Shown here piece by piece: positions 55,301-62,948 of a DNA stretch of 64,000 bases. Under the pieces are notes generated by a model that had not been told where the DNA came from, searched no databases, and saw only the letters and a list, made by a program, of their open reading frames with translations. The stretch's first letter is position 1, and each line of letters opens with the position of its first letter. The translations under genes were made by a program, and so were the position numbers. The stretch comes from Nostoc sp. C052 (lineage in GTDB: Bacteria > Cyanobacteriota > Cyanobacteriia > Cyanobacteriales > Nostocaceae): positions 3,038,001-3,102,000 of the forward strand of contig NZ_CP040272.1 of the NCBI RefSeq assembly GCF_013393905.1. Reading direction: 5' to 3'.

Positions 55301-56031
55301 TGCAAACTCAATTGCGGGATGTGGGAGCAGAATTACCAAATCCACTGCCGGAAGTTCCAGATCAGGTAGATTTAGAAGAATTGCAGAAAGAATTGCGATC
55401 GCTTACCAAACGCTTACAGGCAATGGAACCCGTCAATATGCTGGCGTTAGAAGAATACGAACGCACTCAAAACCGTCTCCAAGAACTCACGCAAAAATTA
55501 GAGACACTAGAAGGGGAACGCACCGAACTACTTTTACGGATCGAAAACTTTACCACATTGCGGCAACTTGCCTTTAAAGAAGCTTTCGATGCCGTTAATG
55601 AAAACTTTCAATCAATTTTTGCCATTCTTTCCGACGGCGACGGCTTCTTGCAACTCGAAAATCCCGAAGATCCCTTTAGCAGTGGACTGAATTTAGTCGC
55701 ACACCCCAAAGGTAAACCTGTACAGCGCCTAGCATCAATGTCTGGGGGAGAAAAATCACTCACAGCCCTGAGCTTTATCTTTGCCCTGCAACGCTACCGC
55801 CCATCGCCATTTTACGCCTTTGACGAAGTAGATATGTTTCTAGATGGGGCAAATGTAGAGCGATTAGCTAGAATGATTAAACAACAGTCACAACAAGCGC
55901 AATTTATAGTTGTGAGTTTGCGTCGTCCGATGATAGAATCAGCCGAACGCACAATTGGCGTTACTCAAGCACGAGGAGCTTACACTCAAGTTTTGGGGAT
56001 TAAGTTACAATCATCCAATACATCTGCTTGA
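52390..56031 (+). CDS. smc: Chromosome segregation ATPase SMC
   Basis: 1213 residues. SMC dimers with ScpA/ScpB compact and segregate the chromosome. N-terminal head: VELTNFKSFGG and Walker A GPNGSGKS at 32-39, with VVLQGDVTSIISMNARERRE. Two long coiled coils flank the hinge at about 553-690 (SGIPGLCGLV, ETSGAMTGGS). C-terminal head: signature LASMSGGEKSLTAL near 1114 and Walker B FYAFDEVDMFLD near 1138. Three stretches look like intergenic repeats translated in frame: 52669-52770 (about residues 94-127, including four CCAAAAT heptamers), 53541-53566, and 55091-55120 (tandem TCAGCAC). They sit in a head loop and in the coiled coils. The frame is nevertheless open throughout. No scp gene is nearby. 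Confidence 0.95.
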   Translation: MVHIKRVELTNFKSFGGTTSVPLLPGCTVISGPNGSGKSNILDALLFCLGLSSSKGMRADRLPDLVNNTQTAKGRASIEASVTVTFDLSDEISYKDAKAQRKEIEEVEEVEEVGEENPKSKIQNPKSAEWSVTRRLRVTHQGTYTSNYYINGEACTLTELHGELSNLRVYPEGYNVVLQGDVTSIISMNARERREIIDELAGVAAFDRKIVQAKSTLDEVKEKEDSCRIIETELTAQRDRLSQDRAKAEKYQKLRTEFLAKQSWEAVLSWRSLQAQQEKLVHEIQTGDRNFTELTTQLTNLNSEIVQKTAELEQLNAHVKALGEEELLAVQSTLATQEAERKQLQRQLTELQTAFQETAKRLTQTQQEIQKHRHSLEEIAETHIVETRFIVSSQHQRNEAQQALETSREAAAEIASASEAWVQQQTAFNRQIEALLHTLEPQRTEQAQLRERNNQLQQLIQEQTQLIERDEPLLAEKQTECNQVETEFNASSEPIQNLAQNLSATEQELQIQQETQKRLLFEQREKQRQLDKIEAQAQAQQEVQGTQASKVILQSGIPGLCGLVVQLGKVEPRHQLALEMAAGGRLGHIVVEDDSIAAAGIELLKQKRAGRATFLPLNKIHAPKFTQDATLRFASGFVNYAVNLVDCDRRYKDVFSYVFGNTVVFANLEAARKNLGLYRIVTLDGELLETSGAMTGGSNTQRSSLRFGNVEAAESDEAIALKTRLVDIERVLERCTEAIATLSTKTKKLTQELTESRQARREQQLQLEQLQKDIKNLTTQLEGTRSQLAQNSQKLATAQSRLEILERELPGQENELQQLRHALAELEASQTPSEWQQIQATIKIQEQQLQQRETALREAEQRLKNLENQQQRLQEKIQEGEERISQYHHQQEAQQNQLNTLSTQHSALSTLITQTRLSLSEMEQNLGEEKQKRDATELEVRSHLLRQQQLEWEIQKLQETQEKRREELIALQTQLRDVGAELPNPLPEVPDQVDLEELQKELRSLTKRLQAMEPVNMLALEEYERTQNRLQELTQKLETLEGERTELLLRIENFTTLRQLAFKEAFDAVNENFQSIFAILSDGDGFLQLENPEDPFSSGLNLVAHPKGKPVQRLASMSGGEKSLTALSFIFALQRYRPSPFYAFDEVDMFLDGANVERLARMIKQQSQQAQFIVVSLRRPMIESAERTIGVTQARGAYTQVLGIKLQSSNTSA
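52669..52770 (+). repeat. Repeat DNA inside smc, site 1
   Basis: CAAAGACGCAAAGGCGCAAAGG, a common intergenic sequence, is followed by GAGGTA hexamers and four CCAAAAT heptamers, all in frame. It encodes about 34 residues of charged low complexity (EEVEEVEEVGEENPKSKIQN) between two conserved head-domain blocks, VTVTFDLSD and EWSVTRRL. Confidence 0.75.
53541..53566 (-). repeat. Repeat DNA inside smc, site 2
   Basis: TGTAGAGACGCGATTCATCG then TGTCT is the reverse complement of the AGACGCGATAAATCGCCGTC repeat found between genes, with few changes. It encodes VETRFIVS in the first coiled coil. Confidence 0.65.
55091..55120 (+). repeat. Repeat DNA inside smc, site 3
   Basis: Four tandem copies of TCAGCAC, a heptamer typical of spacers in this group, encode STQHSALST in the second coiled coil. 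Confidence 0.75.
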
Positions 56032-56231
56032 GTTTTTGTTAATAATAGTGTATAGATAAACCACGTAATGTCCGACTTTCTCTCAAACCTAACCCCCAAC
56101 CCCTTCCCTACCAGCGAAAGAGAGCAAAAATCAAAGCCTCTCGTTCACTGTGAGAGAGGAATGGAAGCGGGGTTCCAAGAAGAAGTCGCACATCGCGTTA
56201 AACCGGATTCGAGATCAGGACTCGGTATAGA

Positions 56232-57227
56232 ATGACCTCCGAACAGATAATTAGGCGTTCCGACATATTAAATACCCAGGTGATTACCCGCGACAACGGC
56301 AAGCGGCTAGGCATCATCAGTCAAGTCTGGGTAGATATCGATCAAAGAGAGGTTGTGGCTCTTGGTTTGCGAGACAGCCTGATCTCCATTTCGGGCATAC
56401 CGCGCTATATGTACCTCAACAACATCAGCCAGATTGGCGATGTCATCCTGGTTGATAACGAAGATGTCATTGAAGATATCGAAGTTGAATCTCTCAGTAA
56501 TCTGATTAACTGGGAAGTAATTACAGAAACAGGTGAAGTACTAGGCAAAGTTCGAGGCTTCAAATTCAACGGCGAAACCGGGAAGCTTGAATCTATAGTT
56601 ATTGCTTCTTTAGGATTGCCCCAAATTCCCGATCAATTTGTGAGTACTTATGAGTTCTCAGTAGATGAAATTGTCAGCACTGGCCCCAATCGGTTGATTG
56701 TGTTTGAGGGAGCCGAAGAACGGGTAAATCAGTTGACAGTTGGTTTACTAGAGCGCTTGGGTATCGGTAAAGCGCCGTGGGAACGGGATGCAGAAGAAGA
56801 ATACGGCTATACTCCACCACGTACAATTGCACCACCCAATCAACTGCCTAGTGGAGTGCCATTGCAGCCACCCAGGCAAAAAGTTCGCGCTCCCGAACCC
56901 GTAGCGCGGGAAGAAGAATGGAATGAAGACTATGTGGAAGAGGAAAGGCCACAGCGTCAGGTAATGAAGGCGCGGCAGTATGAGTCTATTCAATACGAAG
57001 AAGACGAGGAAGAAGATAACTGGAGCGAAGCAACGGGCAACGACAGGTATCAACAACCGCAGCCGTTAAAGTATGAAGCCCAGCCCTATAGCAAGCCTTA
57101 CGTTGACGAATACGATGATTATGACGACGTAGACGGCGATGCTTGGGAAGATGCACCGAAGCCTGTGAATATTCCCAAGAAAGTTAAGGAAAGGCAGCCA
57201 GAATACGAAGAAGAAGGCGGATATTAA
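56232..57227 (+). CDS. PRC-barrel protein with acidic tail
   Basis: 331 residues, soluble. Two PRC-barrel domains are visible: about 5-85 (SDILNTQVITRDNGKRLGII, VVALGLRDSLI) and about 88-165 (NLINWEVITETGEVLGKVRG, GKLESIVIASLGLPQIPDQF). The last 150 residues are disordered, proline-rich and very acidic (YEEDEEEDNWSE; DEYDDYDDVDGDAWED). PRC barrels are binding modules known from the photosynthetic reaction centre H subunit, RimM and archaeal division proteins. It follows smc on the same strand, 200 bases downstream, so a link to chromosome or cell-division work is possible but only inferred. Confidence 0.85.
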   Translation: MTSEQIIRRSDILNTQVITRDNGKRLGIISQVWVDIDQREVVALGLRDSLISISGIPRYMYLNNISQIGDVILVDNEDVIEDIEVESLSNLINWEVITETGEVLGKVRGFKFNGETGKLESIVIASLGLPQIPDQFVSTYEFSVDEIVSTGPNRLIVFEGAEERVNQLTVGLLERLGIGKAPWERDAEEEYGYTPPRTIAPPNQLPSGVPLQPPRQKVRAPEPVAREEEWNEDYVEEERPQRQVMKARQYESIQYEEDEEEDNWSEATGNDRYQQPQPLKYEAQPYSKPYVDEYDDYDDVDGDAWEDAPKPVNIPKKVKERQPEYEEEGGY

Positions 57228-57335
57228 GTAATTCGTAATTCGTAATTGAACCGGAAAATTACGAAGTATTTTAAGATTAATTTAGTCCTTTCCTTAGTTA
57301 CAAGGAGAGGGCTAATTTTTTAGATACTTCTGATT

Positions 57336-57535
57336 TTAGCGAGGTTCGAGCCAGTTTTCTACTTTTAAATTAGGAACACGGGAAAATTCACGAATATTGG
57401 CGGTAACGAGAGTTAGACCAAGGTTAAAGAATGGGCAGCAATTAATAAGTCATTAGCTGCAATCGGTTTACCTTGTTGTTCTAACCGGGATTCCACACCC
57501 AGAACTGTCACACCGCAATTAAATGGATCTATCTA
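57336..57535 (-). pseudogene. VapC-like PIN-domain remnant
   Basis: The minus strand encodes GVESRLEQQGKPIAANDLLI then AAHSLTLV and a stop. After a one-frame shift it continues LTLVTANIREFSRVPNLKVE to NWLEPR and a stop at 57336. This is the C-terminal half of a VapC-type RNase toxin (RLEQQGKPI.ANDLLIAAH and TxNxxEFxRVxxL are characteristic). The N-terminal half is gone, apparently up to the inverted-repeat element at 57533. No VapB antitoxin is seen. Confidence 0.72.
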
Positions 57536-57632
57536 GTAGTCTGTCAAATTCATTTTGACGGTTAGAGAGACGCGATAAATCGCCGTCTCTACAAGGAATT
57601 TATCGGTCAATTAGTTCTTGACAGACTACTAG
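57533..57632. repeat. 100-bp MITE-like element, intact
   Basis: Perfect 15-bp ends CTAGTAGTCTGTCAA (57533-57547) and TTGACAGACTACTAG (57618-57632). The interior holds ATTTTGACGG and the AGACGCGATAAATCGCCGTC core. Related copies at 42574 and 21905. Confidence 0.8.
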
Positions 57633-57755
57633 TATTTATGAACTAACTCTAGGATCAACGCTAAAACAGTTTGTAACTAATTAGTTAAGTGTTCAGAAAC
57701 TCACCAAAAACTGCTAGCGTCAAACAAAGGAAAATATCGTTGTGGACTTTCGAGC

Positions 57756-59480
57756 TTGAAAACCCGTTCTAATTACTGGCTACTACTGCCTTATATCCGA
57801 CTCCAGTGGCAAACCATCACCAAGGGACTTATTGGCATCTTAGGATACGTGCTGGCGACATTAGTGTTGATTAATGTCGCCGGGAAGTTGGCAATTCCCT
57901 TTGCCCAAGGTAATGTAGTAGCGATCGCTCAAATAACTGGTAGTTGTGCCTTAGTATTTCTTGTCAGAGGCTTGTTTCAGTCTATACAAGATATGTATAT
58001 GGCGAAAGCGGCTTTGCGAGTTGCTTTTCATCTCCGCCAACAAGTCTACGCCCATCTGCAAAAGCTAAATCTCAGCTATTTTGAAACTGCAAAAGCTGGT
58101 GATTTATCTTACCGTCTCACTGAAGATGTCGACCGAGTTGGCGAAGTGGTAAATAAAGTCTTTCACGACTTTATTCCCTGCATTTTGCAGTTGGTGGCAA
58201 TTCCGATTTACATGATTTACCTAAATTGGCAACTGACACTCGCAACAGTCATAGTTGCGCCGCTGATGGGCATTTTAGTCGGCTGGTTTGGGGAACGGTT
58301 ACGCAAGTATTCTTTAAAAAGTCAAAATCGGGTATCGGGTTTATCAGCCATACTCTCAGAAGTTTTCAACGGTATTCGTTTGGTACAGGCTTTTGCTGCC
58401 GAAAATTACGAAATCGCCCGCTTTGGACATGAAGCAGAGCGTAGTCTGAAAGCCAAATACTCAGCTGAACGCCTGAAAGCAATTCAGATTCCGATCATCG
58501 GGTTTCTAGAAGCCTTAAGTGCGTTATCGTTACTGATTGTGGGAGCATGGCAAATTTCCCAAGGTAACTTGACAGTGGCGAATTTTTTCAGTTATCTGGC
58601 GGCGGCGGCGCTGTTAATTGATCCCATTGGCCATACTACTAACAACTACAACGAATTTAAGCAGGGTGAAGCATCTGTTGATCGCGTTTTTGAATTGATG
58701 GCAATTCAACCGACGGTGATTGAAAAGACAAATGCGATCGCTCTCCCCCCAGTCAAAGGCAAGGTAGAATATCGTCATATTTCCTTTGCCTATAAACCAG
58801 GTGAACCTGTATTAAAAGATATTAGCTTATTGGTATCACCAGGTGAAGCGATCGCACTTGTGGGTGCTTCTGGTGCTGGTAAAACCACATTTGTGAATCT
58901 CCTCCCGCGTTTTTACGACCCCGAAGTTGGTCAAATCTTCATTGACGGTGTTGATATTCGGGATGTCAAGCTGCATAGTCTGCGGCGACAAATTGGGATT
59001 GTTCCTCAAGAAACTATTATGTTTTCGGGGACAATTGCCCAAAATATTGCCTTTGGACAAGATATTTTTGACATCAAAGCAGTTAAAGAGGCGGCAAAAA
59101 TTGCTAATGCCCATGAGTTTATTAGCCAACTACCAGAGGGTTATAAGACTTGGGTAGGCGAACGTGGGGTAAACTTATCAGGTGGACAGAGACAAAGAAT
59201 TGCGATCGCTCGTGCTGTTCTGCTTAATCCCCAAATCTTGATTCTTGATGAGGCGACATCAGCGTTAGATTCTGAGTCAGAAGCGCTGGTACAGGAAGCG
59301 CTGGAAAGATTGATGGAAAAACGGACAGTGTTTATTATTGCTCATCGTTTATCGACCGTGAGAAGGTGCGATCGTATTTTAGTTCTCGAACAAGGACAAA
59401 TTGTCGAATCGGGAACCCATGAAGAATTATTAGCCCTAGAGCATCGCTATGCGCGGTTTTATGCCCAGCAGTTTAGCTAG
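57756..59480 (+). CDS. ABC exporter (MsbA/HlyB-like half transporter)
   Basis: 574 residues: a six-helix membrane domain (about 15-315) fused to an ATPase, working as a homodimer. ATPase marks: Walker A GASGAGKTT near 370, Q-loop PQETIMFSGT, signature LSGGQRQRIAIARA near 474, Walker B ILILDEATSALD, and IIAHRLST switch His. Sequence LSYFETAKAGDLSYRLTEDV is typical of lipid- or multidrug-type exporters. The start is TTG at 57756 because no ATG or GTG is in frame; AAAGG at 57726-57730 is too far upstream to be a good RBS, so the true start is uncertain. Substrate unknown. Confidence 0.9.
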   Translation: MKTRSNYWLLLPYIRLQWQTITKGLIGILGYVLATLVLINVAGKLAIPFAQGNVVAIAQITGSCALVFLVRGLFQSIQDMYMAKAALRVAFHLRQQVYAHLQKLNLSYFETAKAGDLSYRLTEDVDRVGEVVNKVFHDFIPCILQLVAIPIYMIYLNWQLTLATVIVAPLMGILVGWFGERLRKYSLKSQNRVSGLSAILSEVFNGIRLVQAFAAENYEIARFGHEAERSLKAKYSAERLKAIQIPIIGFLEALSALSLLIVGAWQISQGNLTVANFFSYLAAAALLIDPIGHTTNNYNEFKQGEASVDRVFELMAIQPTVIEKTNAIALPPVKGKVEYRHISFAYKPGEPVLKDISLLVSPGEAIALVGASGAGKTTFVNLLPRFYDPEVGQIFIDGVDIRDVKLHSLRRQIGIVPQETIMFSGTIAQNIAFGQDIFDIKAVKEAAKIANAHEFISQLPEGYKTWVGERGVNLSGGQRQRIAIARAVLLNPQILILDEATSALDSESEALVQEALERLMEKRTVFIIAHRLSTVRRCDRILVLEQGQIVESGTHEELLALEHRYARFYAQQFS

Positions 59481-59551
59481 TCAGAATTGCTTGACCAGGT
59501 TTTTTGAAAATTTTACTTTATCAATTTCTGTTCTGTTACGATAGAAGAATC

Positions 59552-59578
59552 AACCTGTACAGACAGTCTGTACAGGTT
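59552..59578. promoter_or_regulatory. Perfect 13-bp palindrome
   Basis: AACCTGTACAGAC and its exact complement GTCTGTACAGGTT flank a single A. It lies about 70 bases after the exporter stop and 90 before the IS66-type remnant. Could be an operator, a small terminator stem or an end of the IS; there is no T run. Confidence 0.5.
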
Positions 59579-59667
59579 AAGCAAGAATAGTATCCGCTCG
59601 GTAAATCGGGGTAGAAACAAAAAATCAGAATTTAAATTGGTACACACTGGGTTATAGAATATGACAC

Positions 59668-60465
59668 ATGACGCAAAAATCATCTGCGGAGAACTTAGTA
59701 TCTTCACTGCTGCAAACCATCAACACTAAAGAGATTGCAGATGAATCGATGCGCCGGACAGTAGAAATATTACTCAATTTAATAGAACAGCAACAATTAG
59801 AAATTAAAGAGCTACGAGATGAAAACCAAAAACTGCGGGACGAAAACAACCGTCTCAAAGGCGAAGAAGGGAAACCAGACATAAAAGCTAATAAGAAAAA
59901 AGGGTTTAAAAACGACCACTCATCAGAAAAAGAGCGAAAAACCCCAACGGAACATAGTAAAAGAAGTAAAAACGAGACAATACAAGTAGATCGAGAAGAG
60001 ATAGTTACTTACCCGAAAGAAAAATTGCCACCAGATGCAAAATTTAAGGGTTATGAGGAAGTAATAATCCAAGACATTGTATTCAAAACAGATAACGTAT
60101 TATTCCGCAAGCAAAAATATTACTCACACAAATTAAGAAAAACTTATTTAGCATCCCTACCATCGGGTTACGACGGAGAATTCGACCCGGGAATAAAAGC
60201 CTTAGTAATGAGTCTGTATTACGGTGGGAACATGACCCAAGGTAAACTTCTAGAATTTTTAGAAGATATTGGTATTTCGATGAGTGCGGGATATTTATCG
60301 AATTTGTTAATTAAAAATTCTGATGTTTTTGTTGCAGAGTATCAAGAAGTATACGAATCAGGTTTAGCAAGTAGTCCTTGGCAGCATTTTGATCAAACAG
60401 GAGCGCGTGTTGGTGGAGTCAACCATACAACAAACGTAATTTGTAACCCTTTGATAAATCATTGA
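59668..60465 (+). pseudogene. IS66-family transposase, truncated
   Basis: The first 265 residues of an IS66-type transposase, normally about 480 or more. A coiled-coil N-terminus (LRDENQKLRDENNRLKGEEG) is followed by a Lys-rich segment and the catalytic-domain start: LASLPSGYDGEFDPGIKALV, SLYYGGNMTQGKLLEFLEDI and SSPWQHFDQTGARVGGVNHT, where the first catalytic Asp sits. The frame stops at 60465 just after VICNP, where a different transposase remnant begins. The catalytic core is lost and the gene cannot work. Confidence 0.82.
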
Positions 60466-60467
60466 CG

Positions 60468-60945
60468 TGACGATCCTGACACAACTAGAAAAATTCCGCC
60501 AAGGTATCTACGATTGTTTGGGGAAAGCTAAAGATGCAGTATTTGAATTGATGGATGCAGTATTAATAAGTCCGAGTATCCCATAATTTGTAAGCTTGTC
60601 ACAAAGCCCAGTATTTCGACGGCAATGGTCGAGCATTTATGCAGCACTGCATGATCAGTCGTCCACCGAAAATATTGCTGATGAAGCTGCTGGTACAGGA
60701 GATAGCGACGGATGAACAGCCTTTTCTAGCAGGAGATCATAGCTTTTAACTAAAACTTGTAACCCGTGAGTTAGGAAAAAGACCACTTGCCGCTTATGAC
60801 CGAGGCTACGGCAATGCCAAATTTGTCCAAGCCACGGAGGAGATTAACGCAGACCTGTTGTTGCGTTTAGCATCTAACCGATGCGTATGGGGTACACCTG
60901 GTGCTTATAAAGGACGAGGCGCACCTTATCCCTCTTGTGTCACTA
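60468..60945 (+). pseudogene. Second transposase remnant
   Basis: Different frames in turn read LTQLEKFRQGIYDCLGKAKD then AVFELMDAVLI, QSPVFRRQWSSIYAALHDQS, LGKRPLAAYDRGYGNAKFVQ and INADLLLRLASNRCVWGTPG. These blocks are in the order of a DDE transposase common in Nostoc that starts near MITILT-EKFRQ. Several frameshifts, stops and a large internal loss (the stretch after DEQPFLAGDHS) make it dead. Confidence 0.65.
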
Positions 60946-60992
60946 TCGCGGTAGTATAATAATGTACAAAGCCTAGAACGAAGACACAGAGC

Positions 60993-61330
60993 ATGGTAGA
61001 GCCTCGTTCACCCATAAAAACCGTCAAGTTTGTGGATGAATATTGCTTGTGGTATGAAAGCCTGTTTTCAGATGTTAGAAATTTTGAAGCTTTCAAATAT
61101 CTACATATAGGATGTATTTCTGATTTAAAACGGAAAAGTCTACCTGAAATAGCGAAAATTGTCGGGCTAGATAACTATCAAGGACTACATCCTGCACTTA
61201 ACTACATCATCTTGGTTAGTAGAACAGTTAAGAACTTTGCGATTACAACTAATTTTAGAGGTACTAAAAGGAAGACCAATCATTGTAATTATTGATGAAA
61301 CTGGAGATCAAAAGAAAGGTACGACCACCG
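60993..61330 (+). pseudogene. IS701-type transposase N-terminal remnant
   Basis: MVEPRSPIKTVKFVDEYCLW then SDVRNFEAFKYLHIGCISDL and KRKSLPEIAKIVGLDNYQGL is the start of an IS701-type transposase. After LHP the frame is lost. Another frame near 61268 reads GRPIIVIIDETGDQKKGTTT, which holds the first catalytic Asp. The remaining 250 or so residues are absent. Confidence 0.75.
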
Positions 61331-61409
61331 CTCTTAATTGAGCTTGCTAGGTTTTGAGTTGCGTCATCACCTAGAGGGAAAATCCTTTATTTTGTCTAAG
61401 TTCTTATCC

Positions 61410-61574
61410 CTATTTTTCTTCTATTATTTGTTGCAATACACGCTCTGCTTTTTCCCAAAGCTGAATATCTTCTCTTTCTACTGACCCCACATTAATCGGT
61501 GAATACTCAAGCTCGTAATAGCACCCAATATAGAATAGAAAGCCTCCGGCATATACTCTTGCATAATTCCCCAA
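61410..61574 (-). pseudogene. Unidentified C-terminal gene fragment
   Basis: Minus strand, about 54 codons ending SVEREDIQLWEKAERVLQQI then IEEK and TAG. The first part is YAGGFLFYIGCYYELEYSPI. It looks like the end of a soluble protein and lacks a good start, so it is probably a remnant cut by the transposase debris next to it. I cannot name the family. Confidence 0.35.
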
Positions 61575-61676
61575 TCAACCTCTGATAGATGTAAAAGGAG
61601 TCACCGTGCAAATCCGGGGATTTTGTACGCCAATACTGCTTTGAAAACTTGAGATTTAACAAGAGAGTTTAAATTT

Positions 61677-62324
61677 ATGTTTCACAAATTTCCATCCTTA
61701 ATAGCTTCTCGCGTATTTGCAGTCGGGTTGCTATTAGTATTTGGGTTCAGCCAGGTTGCGACAGCGCAGCGTTCATCAAGTTCTGATGAAACTAGTTTTG
61801 AGTTATTTCCGAACACGCAGTTCATTAATTGCATGGCAGCCACTCCTGGAGTCACGCCTCGGGTTCAAGCCATCGTCAAGCGTGGCAATCTTAATGACAA
61901 TCTGACTTTGAGGCTGACAAATTTCAAGCCGGGTTTGAAGTTTGACCTATTTACTGTAGAGAATAGTCCTCAGCAGGCATTCGGTACCCCAAACCCAAAA
62001 TTCAAGAACTTTGGTCTGGCTTGGTACCAATCTGACGTTGAGCCTGGACTTGTGACAATTAAAACTATCCTGCTAGATCAGATTTTCGGTTTTGATCCGC
62101 AAGTGAACTTACCACCTACTAACACTTTCCATATAGGGTTTTGGTTTAACAACCCACAAGATGCTGCCGCGTGTGGCTTTGATGTTCGCAAACCTACCCC
62201 CTTTAATGGTGAACACAAGGCTGGTCCATTAGCATTTATTAGCCGACCTAATTCTCTAACCAACCTCGGGCCGCTTTGCATCAAACCTAACACCTCAAAA
62301 AACCCGCCTACTTGCAACCCTTAA
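61677..62324 (+). CDS. Secreted protein of unknown function
   Basis: 215 residues. Signal peptide: basic start, VFAVGLLLVFGFSQ and cleavage after ATAQ near residue 31. The mature part is beta-rich by appearance: FINCMAATPGVTPRVQAIVK, GLAWYQSDVEPGLVTIKTIL and NTFHIGFWFNNPQDAAACGF. Four Cys residues could form two disulfides. No family recognised. Codon use is less AT-rich than typical neighbours, and with the next gene it may be a small acquired block beside the transposase graveyard. Confidence 0.68.
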   Translation: MFHKFPSLIASRVFAVGLLLVFGFSQVATAQRSSSSDETSFELFPNTQFINCMAATPGVTPRVQAIVKRGNLNDNLTLRLTNFKPGLKFDLFTVENSPQQAFGTPNPKFKNFGLAWYQSDVEPGLVTIKTILLDQIFGFDPQVNLPPTNTFHIGFWFNNPQDAAACGFDVRKPTPFNGEHKAGPLAFISRPNSLTNLGPLCIKPNTSKNPPTCNP

Positions 62325-62414
62325 CCTATTGATTCAAGACAATGCTCGTTTCCGGGGGTTCAGCTCAGTTCGGACAGATTTATAGCTACTCTTAATTACA
62401 AACTGGAGAAAACT

Positions 62415-62648
62415 ATGCCATTAGTGAATGTAAAATTGATCGAAGGCGTTTTCACGTCAGCCCAAAAGCAGGAGATGATCCGCAAGCTAACTGACACGAT
62501 GGTGTCGATCGAAGGCGAGAACCTGCGTCCAGTGACGTGGGTTGTGATCGAAGAGGTCAAGAGCGGTGACTGGGGAGTGGGTGGCGCGACTCTCACCACC
62601 GATGATGTGCAGGCGCTTGCGGCTGGCAAGTCCAAAATTAACGCCTAA
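62415..62648 (+). CDS. 4-oxalocrotonate tautomerase-family enzyme
   Basis: 77 residues beginning M-P (MPLVNVKLIEGVFTSAQKQE). After loss of Met, Pro1 is the catalytic base in this family; the helix MIRKLTDTMVSIEGENLRPV and strand TWVVIEEVKSGDWGVGG follow in the normal order. Such small trimer/hexamer proteins catalyse keto-enol shifts, but the substrate is unknown. GC content is visibly higher than in surrounding genes and HIP1 sites are absent, which hints at transfer. GGAG lies seven bases before the ATG. Confidence 0.88.
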   Translation: MPLVNVKLIEGVFTSAQKQEMIRKLTDTMVSIEGENLRPVTWVVIEEVKSGDWGVGGATLTTDDVQALAAGKSKINA

Positions 62649-62869
62649 AGAAGCACAGCAGCCAACCCGTCAGCAGAGTTTTGTAGTCTGATGAGTGACA
62701 GGAAATGACTTTAAAGGTACTGGGCAGCCTAGTGTCATGATATTGGATTTCAAGCTGCGAACTCGCTTGCCAGTTCCAAGATATGAGTTGACTAAATGTA
62801 GGTATTGTCAACTGAGTCAAATTCCATATAGTAGATAACAGTCCTGCCAAACTAATAGGTCATTCTAAA

Positions 62870-62905
62870 AAGAAGCCATCGAAAAATCAATTTCGGTGGC
62901 TTCTT
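62870..62905 (+). terminator. Hairpin, terminator-like
   Basis: AAGAAGCCATCGAAA and TTTCGGTGGCTTCTT pair with a single wobble. It is followed by GAGTT and lies 220 bases after the tautomerase stop. Confidence 0.6.
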
Positions 62906-62908
62906 GAG

Positions 62909-62948
62909 TTATTATCATGAAATACTTTCCAGAATTTCATGATAATAA
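62909..62948. repeat. Perfect 15-bp hairpin
   Basis: TTATTATCATGAAAT at 62909-62923 and its complement at 62934-62948, separated by ACTTTCCAGA. It lies immediately after the previous hairpin, giving two stems in tandem. A possible end of a mobile element or an RNA-processing signal. Confidence 0.6.

Larger units (their letters stand above)
57228..57755. other. Repeat-rich gap with VapC remnant
   Basis: Between the PRC-barrel gene and the ABC exporter. It contains GTAATTCGTAATTCG repeats (57229-57246), the VapC remnant and the 100-bp inverted-repeat element. Confidence 0.6.

Noticed and set aside
59552..59578. LexA box
   Set aside because: The palindrome has TGTAC half-sites but the spacing does not fit the cyanobacterial LexA consensus I know.
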